NCBI GenBank assembly: GCA_017432285.1
Contig: JAFRJM010000022.1
Span: forward strand, 57,050 to 121,049
Length of the DNA: 64,000 bases
Direction: 5' to 3'
Source: Oscillospiraceae bacterium
GTDB lineage: Bacteria; Bacillota; Clostridia; Oscillospirales; Ruminococcaceae
The notes under the pieces were generated by a model. The model ran no database searches, was not told the DNA's origin, and worked only from the letters and a program-made list of their open reading frames with translations. A program made the translations under genes and the position numbers. Shown here one piece after another: positions 41,954 through 49,919 of the stretch; the first letter of the stretch is position 1; every line of letters starts with the position of its first letter.

Positions 41954-42541
41954 ATGAAACAGTTCAGCGTGCCTATGGCATTGGTTGACTATATCCCTGT
42001 TATACTGTTCCTTCTGTCATTCCTTACAGTATTCAAAAATCTTAAGAATAAAATCTCTGTAGTATCTAAAGCCATGATTGGTGTAGGCGGTGTTCTCGTC
42101 ATCGCTGCCGGTGGATTGAAAGCAACATACAAACTTTTATATGCCCTGAATGTTGGGGACTTCGAGTGGATGAGCAATCAGTTTTTCTCAAACCAAGCTA
42201 TTGGATTCCTGCTCTTGGGCATTGGTTTAGTTTTGACGGTTAAACCAGTAAGCAAACACCTGAATGCTCTATTTCCAACTATGGTGCTAGTACTGTTGAT
42301 GGTAATAGGACTTGGAGCTATGGATGCCGTCCTTGCATATTACGCGACCAAAATGAAAAAAAGAGGCGCACTTGTGTGCTTTATTGTCTCATTCTTTTTG
42401 ACAATGATGATGGGCTATCTCTCTTCCAAAGATTTCACCCAGGCATCCATGAACTGGATCGCTCAGGGAATAAACTGTGCAGGAATGCTGCTTTTATATC
42501 TGGGTGTCAAGAGCCTTGATAAGGCAGGATTGGGGAAATAG
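41954..42541 (+). CDS. Polytopic membrane protein, last gene of the redox operon
   Basis: A 195-residue protein with about six hydrophobic segments and very few charged residues. GGAGG precedes the ATG, 15 bases after the DUF1295 stop. No family recognised. Base composition is more AT-rich than the two preceding genes. Its place in the operon suggests a subunit or partner of the DUF1295 protein. Confidence 0.65.
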   Translation: MKQFSVPMALVDYIPVILFLLSFLTVFKNLKNKISVVSKAMIGVGGVLVIAAGGLKATYKLLYALNVGDFEWMSNQFFSNQAIGFLLLGIGLVLTVKPVSKHLNALFPTMVLVLLMVIGLGAMDAVLAYYATKMKKRGALVCFIVSFFLTMMMGYLSSKDFTQASMNWIAQGINCAGMLLLYLGVKSLDKAGLGK

Positions 42542-42572
42542 TAACAGCCAACAAAATATTTTCTATTATCAG

Positions 42573-42610
42573 CAAAGAGGCTCAGTTGATCATGAGCCTC
42601 TTTGTTTTTG
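42573..42610 (+). terminator. Terminator of the redox operon
   Basis: Perfect 12-bp stem CAAAGAGGCTCA (42573-42584) / TGAGCCTCTTTG (42593-42604), followed by TTTTTG. Confidence 0.9.
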
Positions 42611-42674
42611 CATCAACAGACAATTAAGTATAGTATAATATAAATCGATATCAATCGTGTGGAGAAGTCTTTAT

Positions 42675-43781
42675 ATGGTCCGCAATGAATCATCCTCTAT
42701 AAAAGGCAAGCGCAGCAGCCGCGACAGCAGAATAGAAGCCTTAAGGATTGCCTGCTGCCTGTGTGTTATCGCTCTTCACTGCAAGCCCAACAGCGTTGTA
42801 AATGGGACACCTATATTCTTCAGGTATCTTTTATCCAATCTGATTGCAGATCCGGTAAGTATATTTCTCCTGATTACGGGTTTTTTCTTCGTGAACAAGG
42901 ACAGTTATTGGGATTCTGTCAAAAAGAATCTCATCCGGATCTTCCTTCCCCTTTTGTTCTATACAATTGTGGTGATAATCGTTTCCGGAGGGGCGTCCTC
43001 ATCAGCTGCGCTTAAAGAATCCCTTTTTTCGCTAGGGAATTGCCTTATTACCTGGACCCCTAACATACACAACACCGGTCACCTATGGTATTTATACGTT
43101 CATTTACTCATTGTACTGCTGTCACCATTGATAAAATACCTGCTTGTAAAAATCAGATCCAACAGATACATTGAATTGCTGGCAATTGTTTTCATTTTAG
43201 CACTGTTCTGGATCAATGACCTTCACAGCAATAACATGTTCAGATGCACCCAGATACCTGTATCTTCGCTGCTTCCGGCATCTTTGCTTGTTATCTTGGG
43301 AAATATTGTGTATGATATCGTGAAAAAAAGTGTATCCTGCAAGCGCTATCTCTGGCTATTCATCTTCCTTTATATAGGGCTTAACTTATATCGCTCTGAT
43401 CTTCTTACCAGAGGCAATATACAGATGTCCGATGCCACCTTTTCATTTATGGGTGTCGTGTGTGCCTTGTCTGTTGCTTTCTTTGTGCTGTCACTTCCAT
43501 CCATTGAAGGACGCTTTGTAAATATAATTAATTGGGTTTCATCATTCACATTGGATATATATATTTGGCACGTGATCGCCATGGAAATGACCACGTTTAC
43601 AGGACTTAAGACATGGTTCGTATCACTGATAACAGATGGAAGCGAAACAAATTCCGTATACCTGCGATATACGATCCTTTATTCTTTACTGGTAATGGTG
43701 ATATGCATCATTTGGTCTTTGCTCCTGAAACTAGTAAAACATCTAATATATAAATTTGCTTCATACCTAACTCCCCGTTAG
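42675..43781 (+). CDS. Family 3 membrane acyltransferase
   Basis: A 368-residue protein with about 10 membrane helices. The family-3 start RIEALRIACCLCVIALHC (His at about 35, catalytic) is intact, as are later WYLYVHLLIVLLSPL and SFTLDIYIWHVIAMEM. These enzymes O-acetylate surface sugars using acetyl-CoA. The ATG at 42675 is preferred over GTG at 42657 because GGAGAAG lies 7 bases upstream. Single gene with its own -10 (TATAAT, 42632-42637). Confidence 0.85.
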   Translation: MVRNESSSIKGKRSSRDSRIEALRIACCLCVIALHCKPNSVVNGTPIFFRYLLSNLIADPVSIFLLITGFFFVNKDSYWDSVKKNLIRIFLPLLFYTIVVIIVSGGASSSAALKESLFSLGNCLITWTPNIHNTGHLWYLYVHLLIVLLSPLIKYLLVKIRSNRYIELLAIVFILALFWINDLHSNNMFRCTQIPVSSLLPASLLVILGNIVYDIVKKSVSCKRYLWLFIFLYIGLNLYRSDLLTRGNIQMSDATFSFMGVVCALSVAFFVLSLPSIEGRFVNIINWVSSFTLDIYIWHVIAMEMTTFTGLKTWFVSLITDGSETNSVYLRYTILYSLLVMVICIIWSLLLKLVKHLIYKFASYLTPR

Positions 43782-43820
43782 TTTTTCTGCTGTGAATTCC
43801 TTGTAACCCTTCAAACTATA

Positions 43821-43856
43821 AAATGGGTGCCTACTGGCACCCATTTCTTGTTTTTA
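43821..43856. terminator. Bidirectional terminator
   Basis: Perfect 11-bp stem AAATGGGTGCC (43821-43831) / GGCACCCATTT (43836-43846) with T-runs on the plus side. It separates the convergent acyltransferase and nucleotidyltransferase genes. Confidence 0.9.
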
Positions 43857-43881
43857 AGCCGATTTATTAGCTAAATACCGA

Positions 43882-44772
43882 TCATATTAAGTCCGAATAC
43901 AGATCAACATTATAAACACCGTCTGTCAGCAATTGTCTGAAACTGCTCTCAACGAATGGCCTGTCCTCTTTATATGTTACTCCAAACCACTTATCGTTTG
44001 ACGTCATCAAAGAAAACTCAGTTCCGTTTTTGATCATTTTGTCTGCTATTGTTGGCAAGAGATACTCATCAGTCTTCTCATTCACCATTTTGTTCAAAAA
44101 CTCAGGAAACCCCTCTTTTATGACTGAAAGAAAAGTTTCCGGGAAACACCAGAAATTCATTGATACTAACACATCAGGTGCAATAATCTCTCCTTTCGCT
44201 TCAGCACCGTTTGCAGTCTTAACGATGTTTTTAGTTTCCTTTATCCCCGTAAGCTTATCGTTTTCTACGTGACAAATACCCCTAGTAACACCGCCATTGT
44301 CCGACAGTGTATTGCTGATTTTATATCCTACTAGGCCATAGTTCTCTCCAAGGAAATCTGAAGCATGAACAAAAGCATCTTTTCCATAATAATCATCTGC
44401 ATTAATGACTGCAAAAGATGAATCTATCTGAGAAGCAGCACACAAAACCGCATGTCCCGTTCCCCAGGGTTTTATCCTTCCTTCAGGGACAGCGATCGGT
44501 ACATCAGTGATTTCCTGAAACGCATACCTCACTTCAACACCTAACCTTGAGCATTCATTCTCTATCCTGTTCCCAATTATTGTCCTGAAATCTACTTCAA
44601 TATCATGACGGATGATAAATACTATCTTATTGAACCCTGCGGCAATCGCGTCATGAATGCTGTAATCAATGATCAGATGGCCATTGCCGTCTATTGGAGT
44701 AAGCTGTTTGATTCCCTCTCCGAATCGGGAACCTATTCCGGCTGCAAGAATCACAAGAATCTTCTTTGACAT
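43882..44772 (-). CDS. Sugar-nucleotidyltransferase-like protein
   Basis: A 296-residue protein of the nucleotidyltransferase (GT-A-like) fold: ILAAGIGSRFGEGIKQLTPIDGNGHLIIDY (NTP-binding loop and Lys, about 7-36), PWGTGHAVLCAAS (about 115) and FAVINADDYYGKDAF (metal Asp, about 133-147). The last two motifs fit sugar-1-phosphate nucleotidyltransferases acting on a phosphosugar or polyol. It is the third gene of a coupled operon after the acyltransferase and the PreA-like gene (27-base gap). The sugar is not evident. Confidence 0.82.
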   Translation of the reverse strand: MSKKILVILAAGIGSRFGEGIKQLTPIDGNGHLIIDYSIHDAIAAGFNKIVFIIRHDIEVDFRTIIGNRIENECSRLGVEVRYAFQEITDVPIAVPEGRIKPWGTGHAVLCAASQIDSSFAVINADDYYGKDAFVHASDFLGENYGLVGYKISNTLSDNGGVTRGICHVENDKLTGIKETKNIVKTANGAEAKGEIIAPDVLVSMNFWCFPETFLSVIKEGFPEFLNKMVNEKTDEYLLPTIADKMIKNGTEFSLMTSNDKWFGVTYKEDRPFVESSFRQLLTDGVYNVDLYSDLI

Positions 44773-44798
44773 GTTTGTAACACTCCTTGATATGGTTG

Positions 44799-46238
44799 TT
44801 AGTTCGTTTTCTTGACTTTGATGTCAGATGAAACTATAGCTTTATTGGGACATACCAATATACACAAATGACAGCCGACACATTTCGCAGGATCCAAGAT
44901 CGGCTTCCCTTCTTTTATACTGATAGCCTGATGGCCTCCATCCAAACAGGAGATATAACACCTTTGACAGCCCAGACAATTCTCACGAATAAATTTGGGA
45001 TAGATCATATGCTCTCTGTCCAGTTGCTCTGTTGAGACCACGCCTTCCAGTGTGGACTTTTTTATCTCCTTCACGGAGTCATACCCATGCCCTGCGAGAT
45101 AAATCGCCAGTCCGTCTTTCAGATCATCGATTATTCTGTATCCGTATTCCATAACAGCAGTCGTTATCTGGACGCTGTCTGCCCCTAAAACTATGAATTC
45201 AAGTGCATCCCTCCAAGTTTCTATGCCGCCCATGGCACTAATGTGCTTGCTATTTAAGTTTTCGTCTTTGCCTAACTCTGCGATAAATCTCAGCGCAATA
45301 GGCTTGACTGCTTTCCCGGAATAACCACCTATGGAAGAATTGAAAATCCCGTCTTTTGGATCAATATCTACCTCTATAAGGCTTTTAATAGTATTTATTG
45401 CCGCTACTCCGTCCGCTCCGCCCCTTATAGCAGCATCCGCACTCTCCTCGATGTGAGTCACATTCGGTGTCAGCTTTGCTATTACTGGCAGATTTGTGTG
45501 TTCCTTAACCACACGGGTATATCTCTCGACCAACTCCGGAATCTGTCCCACATCACTGCCGGTATTGCCTTCGGTCATATTAGGACACGAAAAGTTAAGT
45601 TCCAGCGCGTCAGCTCCGCTTTTGCTTATTTCCTCTGCAAGAAAAGCCCATTCAGCTTCGTCTCTTCCCATTATGGATACCAGCAAAAACTTGTCGGGAT
45701 AGTTCGTTTTCAATTCTTTGAATATTGAGATGTTTTCTGTTAAAGAGTGATCCGAAAGTTGTTCTATGTTTTTGAACCCTATTATCCTGTTGTTATCACC
45801 CTTTATAGCAGAAAATCTGGGAGAAGCCTCATTAATATCCATAAGACATACTGTCTTGAAGCAAACGCCACCCCATCCTGCTTCAAACGCTCTCGCACAC
45901 ATATCATACGTGGATGCCACAACAGAAGATGAAAGCATAAAAGGATTCTCCATCGGGATCCCACAGAAATCTGTCTTCAGACAATCATAGTCTATTTCTT
46001 TTCTGTTTTCTTTCCTCTCCAAGGAGCAAATAATGCTCTTGATATCGATGTTTTTAGGGCAAGCTGCCTGACATCTTCCGTCACATCCAGAGCATAGGAG
46101 TTTATCAGGCATGTTATTCCTGACGACTTCCTCATTATCAAAATACAAACTTCTTAAAATCTTATCTGGCTCGATAATACCGCACGCTTTACTGCATGAA
46201 GCATTATGGCATAACATACATCCATATGTGTCTATCAT
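44799..46238 (-). CDS. PreA-like iron-sulfur flavoprotein with N-terminal Fe-S domain, catalytic Cys replaced
   Basis: A 479-residue protein with three parts. The N-terminal 65 residues hold eight Cys (C7, C10, C15, C19; C49, C52, C56, C60), matching two 4Fe-4S sites like the N-terminus of dihydropyrimidine dehydrogenase. Residues about 88-400 are a dihydroorotate-dehydrogenase-like FMN barrel (ELNFSCPN, AKLTPNVT, GGADGVAAINT, SAMGGIETWRDALEF). The C-terminus has two CxxCxxCxxxC clusters (about 430-470). In PreA and DPD the proton-donor Cys lies in GLACGQ; the aligned position here is V230 (GSDVGQ). Pyrimidine reduction is therefore doubtful. It overlaps the acyltransferase gene by 4 bases. 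Confidence 0.8.
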   Translation of the reverse strand: MIDTYGCMLCHNASCSKACGIIEPDKILRSLYFDNEEVVRNNMPDKLLCSGCDGRCQAACPKNIDIKSIICSLERKENRKEIDYDCLKTDFCGIPMENPFMLSSSVVASTYDMCARAFEAGWGGVCFKTVCLMDINEASPRFSAIKGDNNRIIGFKNIEQLSDHSLTENISIFKELKTNYPDKFLLVSIMGRDEAEWAFLAEEISKSGADALELNFSCPNMTEGNTGSDVGQIPELVERYTRVVKEHTNLPVIAKLTPNVTHIEESADAAIRGGADGVAAINTIKSLIEVDIDPKDGIFNSSIGGYSGKAVKPIALRFIAELGKDENLNSKHISAMGGIETWRDALEFIVLGADSVQITTAVMEYGYRIIDDLKDGLAIYLAGHGYDSVKEIKKSTLEGVVSTEQLDREHMIYPKFIRENCLGCQRCYISCLDGGHQAISIKEGKPILDPAKCVGCHLCILVCPNKAIVSSDIKVKKTN

Positions 46239-47248
46239 TTATTCTCTCCAAAAGATCCAAGTAATTGATGAATAGAATCAATCATTTTATCGATAATTGT
46301 TCCGCATATAAGAGATATTGTAATACATGCAAGAACAGAAATAATGAGAAATAATACCGTACCTGTTTTTGGCATCAGATAATCATATATCCCAACAACA
46401 TCAGAGAAAAAAAGTGTTATTACTGTATTGTGAAAAAGATATACATAATAACTGTTTTCTGCCATATACGAGACTACTTTCTCTGCTGGTTTTGGCAACA
46501 TGATCTTTTGTATCCAATAATATAATGCCAACACAAAAAAGAAATACTTTGGCGACATATCCTGCAAACCCTGACTTGAATCAGGAAAGATCCTCATCTG
46601 AAGCATTGAAACAAAGAAACATACTGCTCCGATCACGGTTATTATATTTTTCCATCTTTCTGATATTTGATCTGCAAAGCTGCCAACAATGAAAAACAGA
46701 GGCCACCCCATAAGAGGAAGTTCATATCCTGGATATATTCCTATATCCTTTAAGAATACGAAAGTAGCCTGACACACAAGCACACCTGCAGTAAGTATAA
46801 GCTTTTTGTTCAAATCAAGAGCATTGACCATTCTTGAAATGAACGGAGCCCAAAACAATAATCCTGTCAATTCATACACAAACCAGAAATGCGTATTTGG
46901 AAACACTTCAATAAGCGCATTAAGATAGCCGCCTTCCTCTCCCAGCAATGTCCGCTCCCATACGAAACACACAGCGGATGCAATGATAAACGGAACTATA
47001 ACTGACCATACTCTTCTTTTATAAAACGAGAGCGGATATTCGGCATTCTTCTCAGCCAGGTTGAATCTGCCGCTAAGCAGGAAGAACATGCCATTGCATG
47101 TTGAAGAGAAAAGCACCAATGATGTCTTTATCCACCACTTGATGCCATACGGCTCTGCTGTAATATGGGCGCAAAGATGCATCAGGACAACGAACAGTAT
47201 CGCTGCTGCCCTGACGGTCTCATATTTCATCTCCCTCTTTTGGGCCAT
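46235..47248 (-). CDS. Family 3 membrane acyltransferase
   Basis: A 337-residue polytopic acyltransferase. Near the N-terminus it has KYETVRAAAILFVVLMHLCAHI with the catalytic His, and the acceptor-side FYKRRVWSVIVPFIIAS (about 80). It is first in an operon with the PreA-like and nucleotidyltransferase genes; ATGA overlap with the next start. GGAG is 5 bases before its ATG. The acyl group and acceptor are unknown. Confidence 0.85.
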   Translation of the reverse strand: MAQKREMKYETVRAAAILFVVLMHLCAHITAEPYGIKWWIKTSLVLFSSTCNGMFFLLSGRFNLAEKNAEYPLSFYKRRVWSVIVPFIIASAVCFVWERTLLGEEGGYLNALIEVFPNTHFWFVYELTGLLFWAPFISRMVNALDLNKKLILTAGVLVCQATFVFLKDIGIYPGYELPLMGWPLFFIVGSFADQISERWKNIITVIGAVCFFVSMLQMRIFPDSSQGLQDMSPKYFFFVLALYYWIQKIMLPKPAEKVVSYMAENSYYVYLFHNTVITLFFSDVVGIYDYLMPKTGTVLFLIISVLACITISLICGTIIDKMIDSIHQLLGSFGENK

Positions 47249-47360
47249 TTGATCTCCGCTAATATGATAAATGTCTCAATATCCCTTATCTTTGCACCTC
47301 TTATAGTTTATCACAAAACCATACGATGGCAGTTCTGTTTTATGGGCTGTTTGCCTGATA

Positions 47361-47369
47361 TGTTATAAT
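47361..47369 (+). promoter_or_regulatory. Extended -10 promoter
   Basis: TGTTATAAT (TGnTATAAT) 51 bases before the ATG at 47421. Confidence 0.5.
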
Positions 47370-47420
47370 AGCGTTGCAAATCTTTCTGCTCAGCATGCAA
47401 TTAAGGAGACAAAACGATTC

Positions 47421-48887
47421 ATGGTCGACGAAAAAAGCAGAAACCTTAATAAGGAAAGAATACTTAGCGTTATCCTTACGCTATTATATATCGCTGTGCA
47501 TGTTTTCATTGCCATTCATCATGAAGCATGGAGGGATGAAGGACAAAGCTGGATGCTGGTAAAGAATTCCACTGTTTCGGAATTACTGGCTGACCTTTGC
47601 GTTGAAGGACATCCGGCTTTATGGTTCTTTACCATTATGCCATTCATTAAACTGGGACTACCTTTCAGGCTGTTCAGCCTTATCTCTTTGATTTCCATGG
47701 GTCTTGCATTTTATTGCCTGGTCCGTTTCTCTCCTTTCCCTTACTGGATCCGGGTCCTGCTGTCATTCAGCAGCCTGTTCATGTACTACAACCCGGTGAT
47801 CCCCCGCATATACTCCGAAGTTGCACTTCTGGTAATCGTGCTGTCTCTCCTTTTTCCCAAAAGGGCAGAACATCCGTGGCTGTATGGTCTGTTATTGCTG
47901 CTGCTGGCTCAAAGTCATATCCTTCTGGAAGGCTTAACAATCGGTCTTGTCTTTGAATGCTTCATCAGGCTTTTCACCAAGAAAAAGGAAAGATCAAAAG
48001 CAACTATTCCGTTTGCTATGGGAACCATCAGCGGACTGACAGCAATAGCGGAGCTGTTCCCCCGTGCCGGGACAAACCGTTCAGTAGATATATCTGCTTC
48101 CGGCATTTTTTCCAATTTCACCATGGCGCGCTTCATACTTCTTCGTGATGCTACAACATACAGTTTATGGGGATTCAGCGGGAGATTTCCTTTGCTGCTT
48201 CTCTCTGTCTTCCTGGCGCTTGGAGTGATCTGCCTATCTTTTCTTGCCATCCGCAGGTACGGATTTCTCTCTTTTCTTAAGTGGGGTTCGATAGTCTTTA
48301 TCTCTTTCGGCATCCCTCTTTTTATAGTGTTCTTTGTCTATAGCATTCATAACCAGATGGCTACGATCCTTCTTCTCCTTCTGCTGGGATTCCTGACAAT
48401 GCTTTGGGCCACCTGTGATAGCAAAGGCCTTAAATATACAGCACTTATCTTTGTTCTAGCCCTGTCTTTAGCCACATTTCCTCAAGCATTTAGTGCCGCC
48501 TTATATGATATAAACGGACCTTACTCGAACTCCATGGCAACAGCAGACTACATAGTGGAAAACGCCGATGAAGATTCTGTCATACTTGTAGCAGAAAACG
48601 AATATAATTCTCCGATATACGGTTATGTGTCTGACTCGCGTCCGGATATCGAATTCTACAGTTTCCAGAAATATGAACCATACAAGTATCATGTCTGGGG
48701 CGTGGCTTATCCGCAGTTCACACCAGCAGAGATCGCTAGTGTCGCAGTAAACCTGTTTAATGGCAGATCCGTATACTTGCTCCTCCCCTATGGAATCGAA
48801 GATGATACCTGGCTTGAGGATCTGATATTGGCAAACAGCGAGAATCCCGCACAAGAATACTATATTGTGTATAATGTAAATGCTTAA
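47421..48887 (+). CDS. Polytopic membrane protein, probable GT-C glycosyltransferase
   Basis: A 488-residue protein with about 10-11 membrane segments and a C-terminal soluble domain of about 110 residues. The motif HHEAWRDEGQSWML (about 33-46) after helix 1 has the Asp-Glu pair seen in the first external loop of GT-C transferases that use polyprenyl-phosphate sugars. An RBS AAGGAG lies 12 bases before the ATG. It is next to an operon making a UbiA-type donor-lipid enzyme. Family identity is by architecture only. Confidence 0.6.
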   Translation: MVDEKSRNLNKERILSVILTLLYIAVHVFIAIHHEAWRDEGQSWMLVKNSTVSELLADLCVEGHPALWFFTIMPFIKLGLPFRLFSLISLISMGLAFYCLVRFSPFPYWIRVLLSFSSLFMYYNPVIPRIYSEVALLVIVLSLLFPKRAEHPWLYGLLLLLLAQSHILLEGLTIGLVFECFIRLFTKKKERSKATIPFAMGTISGLTAIAELFPRAGTNRSVDISASGIFSNFTMARFILLRDATTYSLWGFSGRFPLLLLSVFLALGVICLSFLAIRRYGFLSFLKWGSIVFISFGIPLFIVFFVYSIHNQMATILLLLLLGFLTMLWATCDSKGLKYTALIFVLALSLATFPQAFSAALYDINGPYSNSMATADYIVENADEDSVILVAENEYNSPIYGYVSDSRPDIEFYSFQKYEPYKYHVWGVAYPQFTPAEIASVAVNLFNGRSVYLLLPYGIEDDTWLEDLILANSENPAQEYYIVYNVNA

Positions 48888-48912
48888 CTGATGTTTCCCT
48901 ATAATAAGATAT

Positions 48913-48950
48913 ATGCTCTGCAGCAGATGCTACAGAGCATGTTTATTTGT
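48913..48950 (+). terminator. Intrinsic terminator
   Basis: Stem ATGCTCTG (48913-48920) / CAGAGCAT (48933-48940) with an inner AGC/GCT helix, followed by GTTTATTTG. Confidence 0.7.
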
Positions 48951-49045
48951 GGCATTGAACGATGCTACAAATGTCAGGCTTCCAATTGTCCTCTTTCTTT
49001 TTGGAAAACATCCACTTTTTATCCGGAAAAGAACTGCTTCAAAAC

Positions 49046-49906
49046 TCAGGCAAGATACAGGATGTAGAACATGGTAAATAGATATGCTGCACACAGACCA
49101 AGCAGAAACTTATCATGCAGCAGTACTTCCACAGGGTCTCCATCACTGTCCGATTCAATATTCATCATGTATTTAAGAGTAATGAACATAATAATCGGGA
49201 CAGTAAAGACCAGATAATCATTATGATAATGAGATGCCGTCTGACTGTCCATGCTCCACAAAGCGTAAAAAGTGTTTGTCAGTCCCAAACACATATACAT
49301 GCTTTTGTCCAAAAAACCTTCTGAATAGTGCTTGAGAACACTGCGTGTTTCCGTTCCTCCTCGAAGAATTTCATTTCTTCTTTTACCAAGTGCAAGCATA
49401 AATGAAAAAGCCACGACAGTAAGATACAGCCATTTTGAAACGCTGACTTCGGCAATTGTCGCACCGTAAAGGACTCTGATGACAAACCCGGCAACGAGGA
49501 TCGATATATCAACTAAGGGAATATCTTTCAATCCCATACTGTACAGGATATTCAGCACAAGATAGATAACAAGCCATACAGTTGATGATACCTTAAACAC
49601 CAGTGCATTCAGGATAAATGCTGCACAAACAAGCGCTACCCCTATGATCTTTGCAGTCTTAACATCAATTGCGCCGGAAGCGAGTGGGCGCTCTTTTTTT
49701 GTCTCATGAAGCCGGTCCTTATCTATGTCGCGGATATCATTGAATATGTATACCGCTGAAGACAGAGCACAAAAAGCGATCAACCCAATTAAGCAGGAAA
49801 GCAGCTTGGCCGAATCAAAGAACTGCCCGCTGCATGCAAGCGCTGCGATGACAAGCATATTTTTCATATAGTGATGTACTCTCAGCAGTTTGAAGTACTT
49901 CCTCAT
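49046..49906 (-). CDS. UbiA family prenyltransferase, decaprenyl-phosphate phosphoribosyltransferase-like
   Basis: A 286-residue protein with about eight membrane helices. Aligned with the mycobacterial DPPR synthase branch of UbiA, it starts LLRVHHYMKNMLVIAALACSGQ and has the first Asp-rich motif YIFNDIRDIDKDRLHETKKERPLASG (about 53-80) and a second acidic motif NILYSMGLKDIPLVDISI (about 118). Those enzymes make decaprenyl-phospho-5-phosphoribose, precursor of ribofuranose/arabinofuranose donors. It starts 13 bases after the stop of the upstream 549-residue membrane protein. No DprE1/E2 epimerase and no PAP2 phosphatase is nearby. Confidence 0.78.
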   Translation of the reverse strand: MRKYFKLLRVHHYMKNMLVIAALACSGQFFDSAKLLSCLIGLIAFCALSSAVYIFNDIRDIDKDRLHETKKERPLASGAIDVKTAKIIGVALVCAAFILNALVFKVSSTVWLVIYLVLNILYSMGLKDIPLVDISILVAGFVIRVLYGATIAEVSVSKWLYLTVVAFSFMLALGKRRNEILRGGTETRSVLKHYSEGFLDKSMYMCLGLTNTFYALWSMDSQTASHYHNDYLVFTVPIIMFITLKYMMNIESDSDGDPVEVLLHDKFLLGLCAAYLFTMFYILYLA

Positions 49907-49919
49907 AAGTATACCTCGC

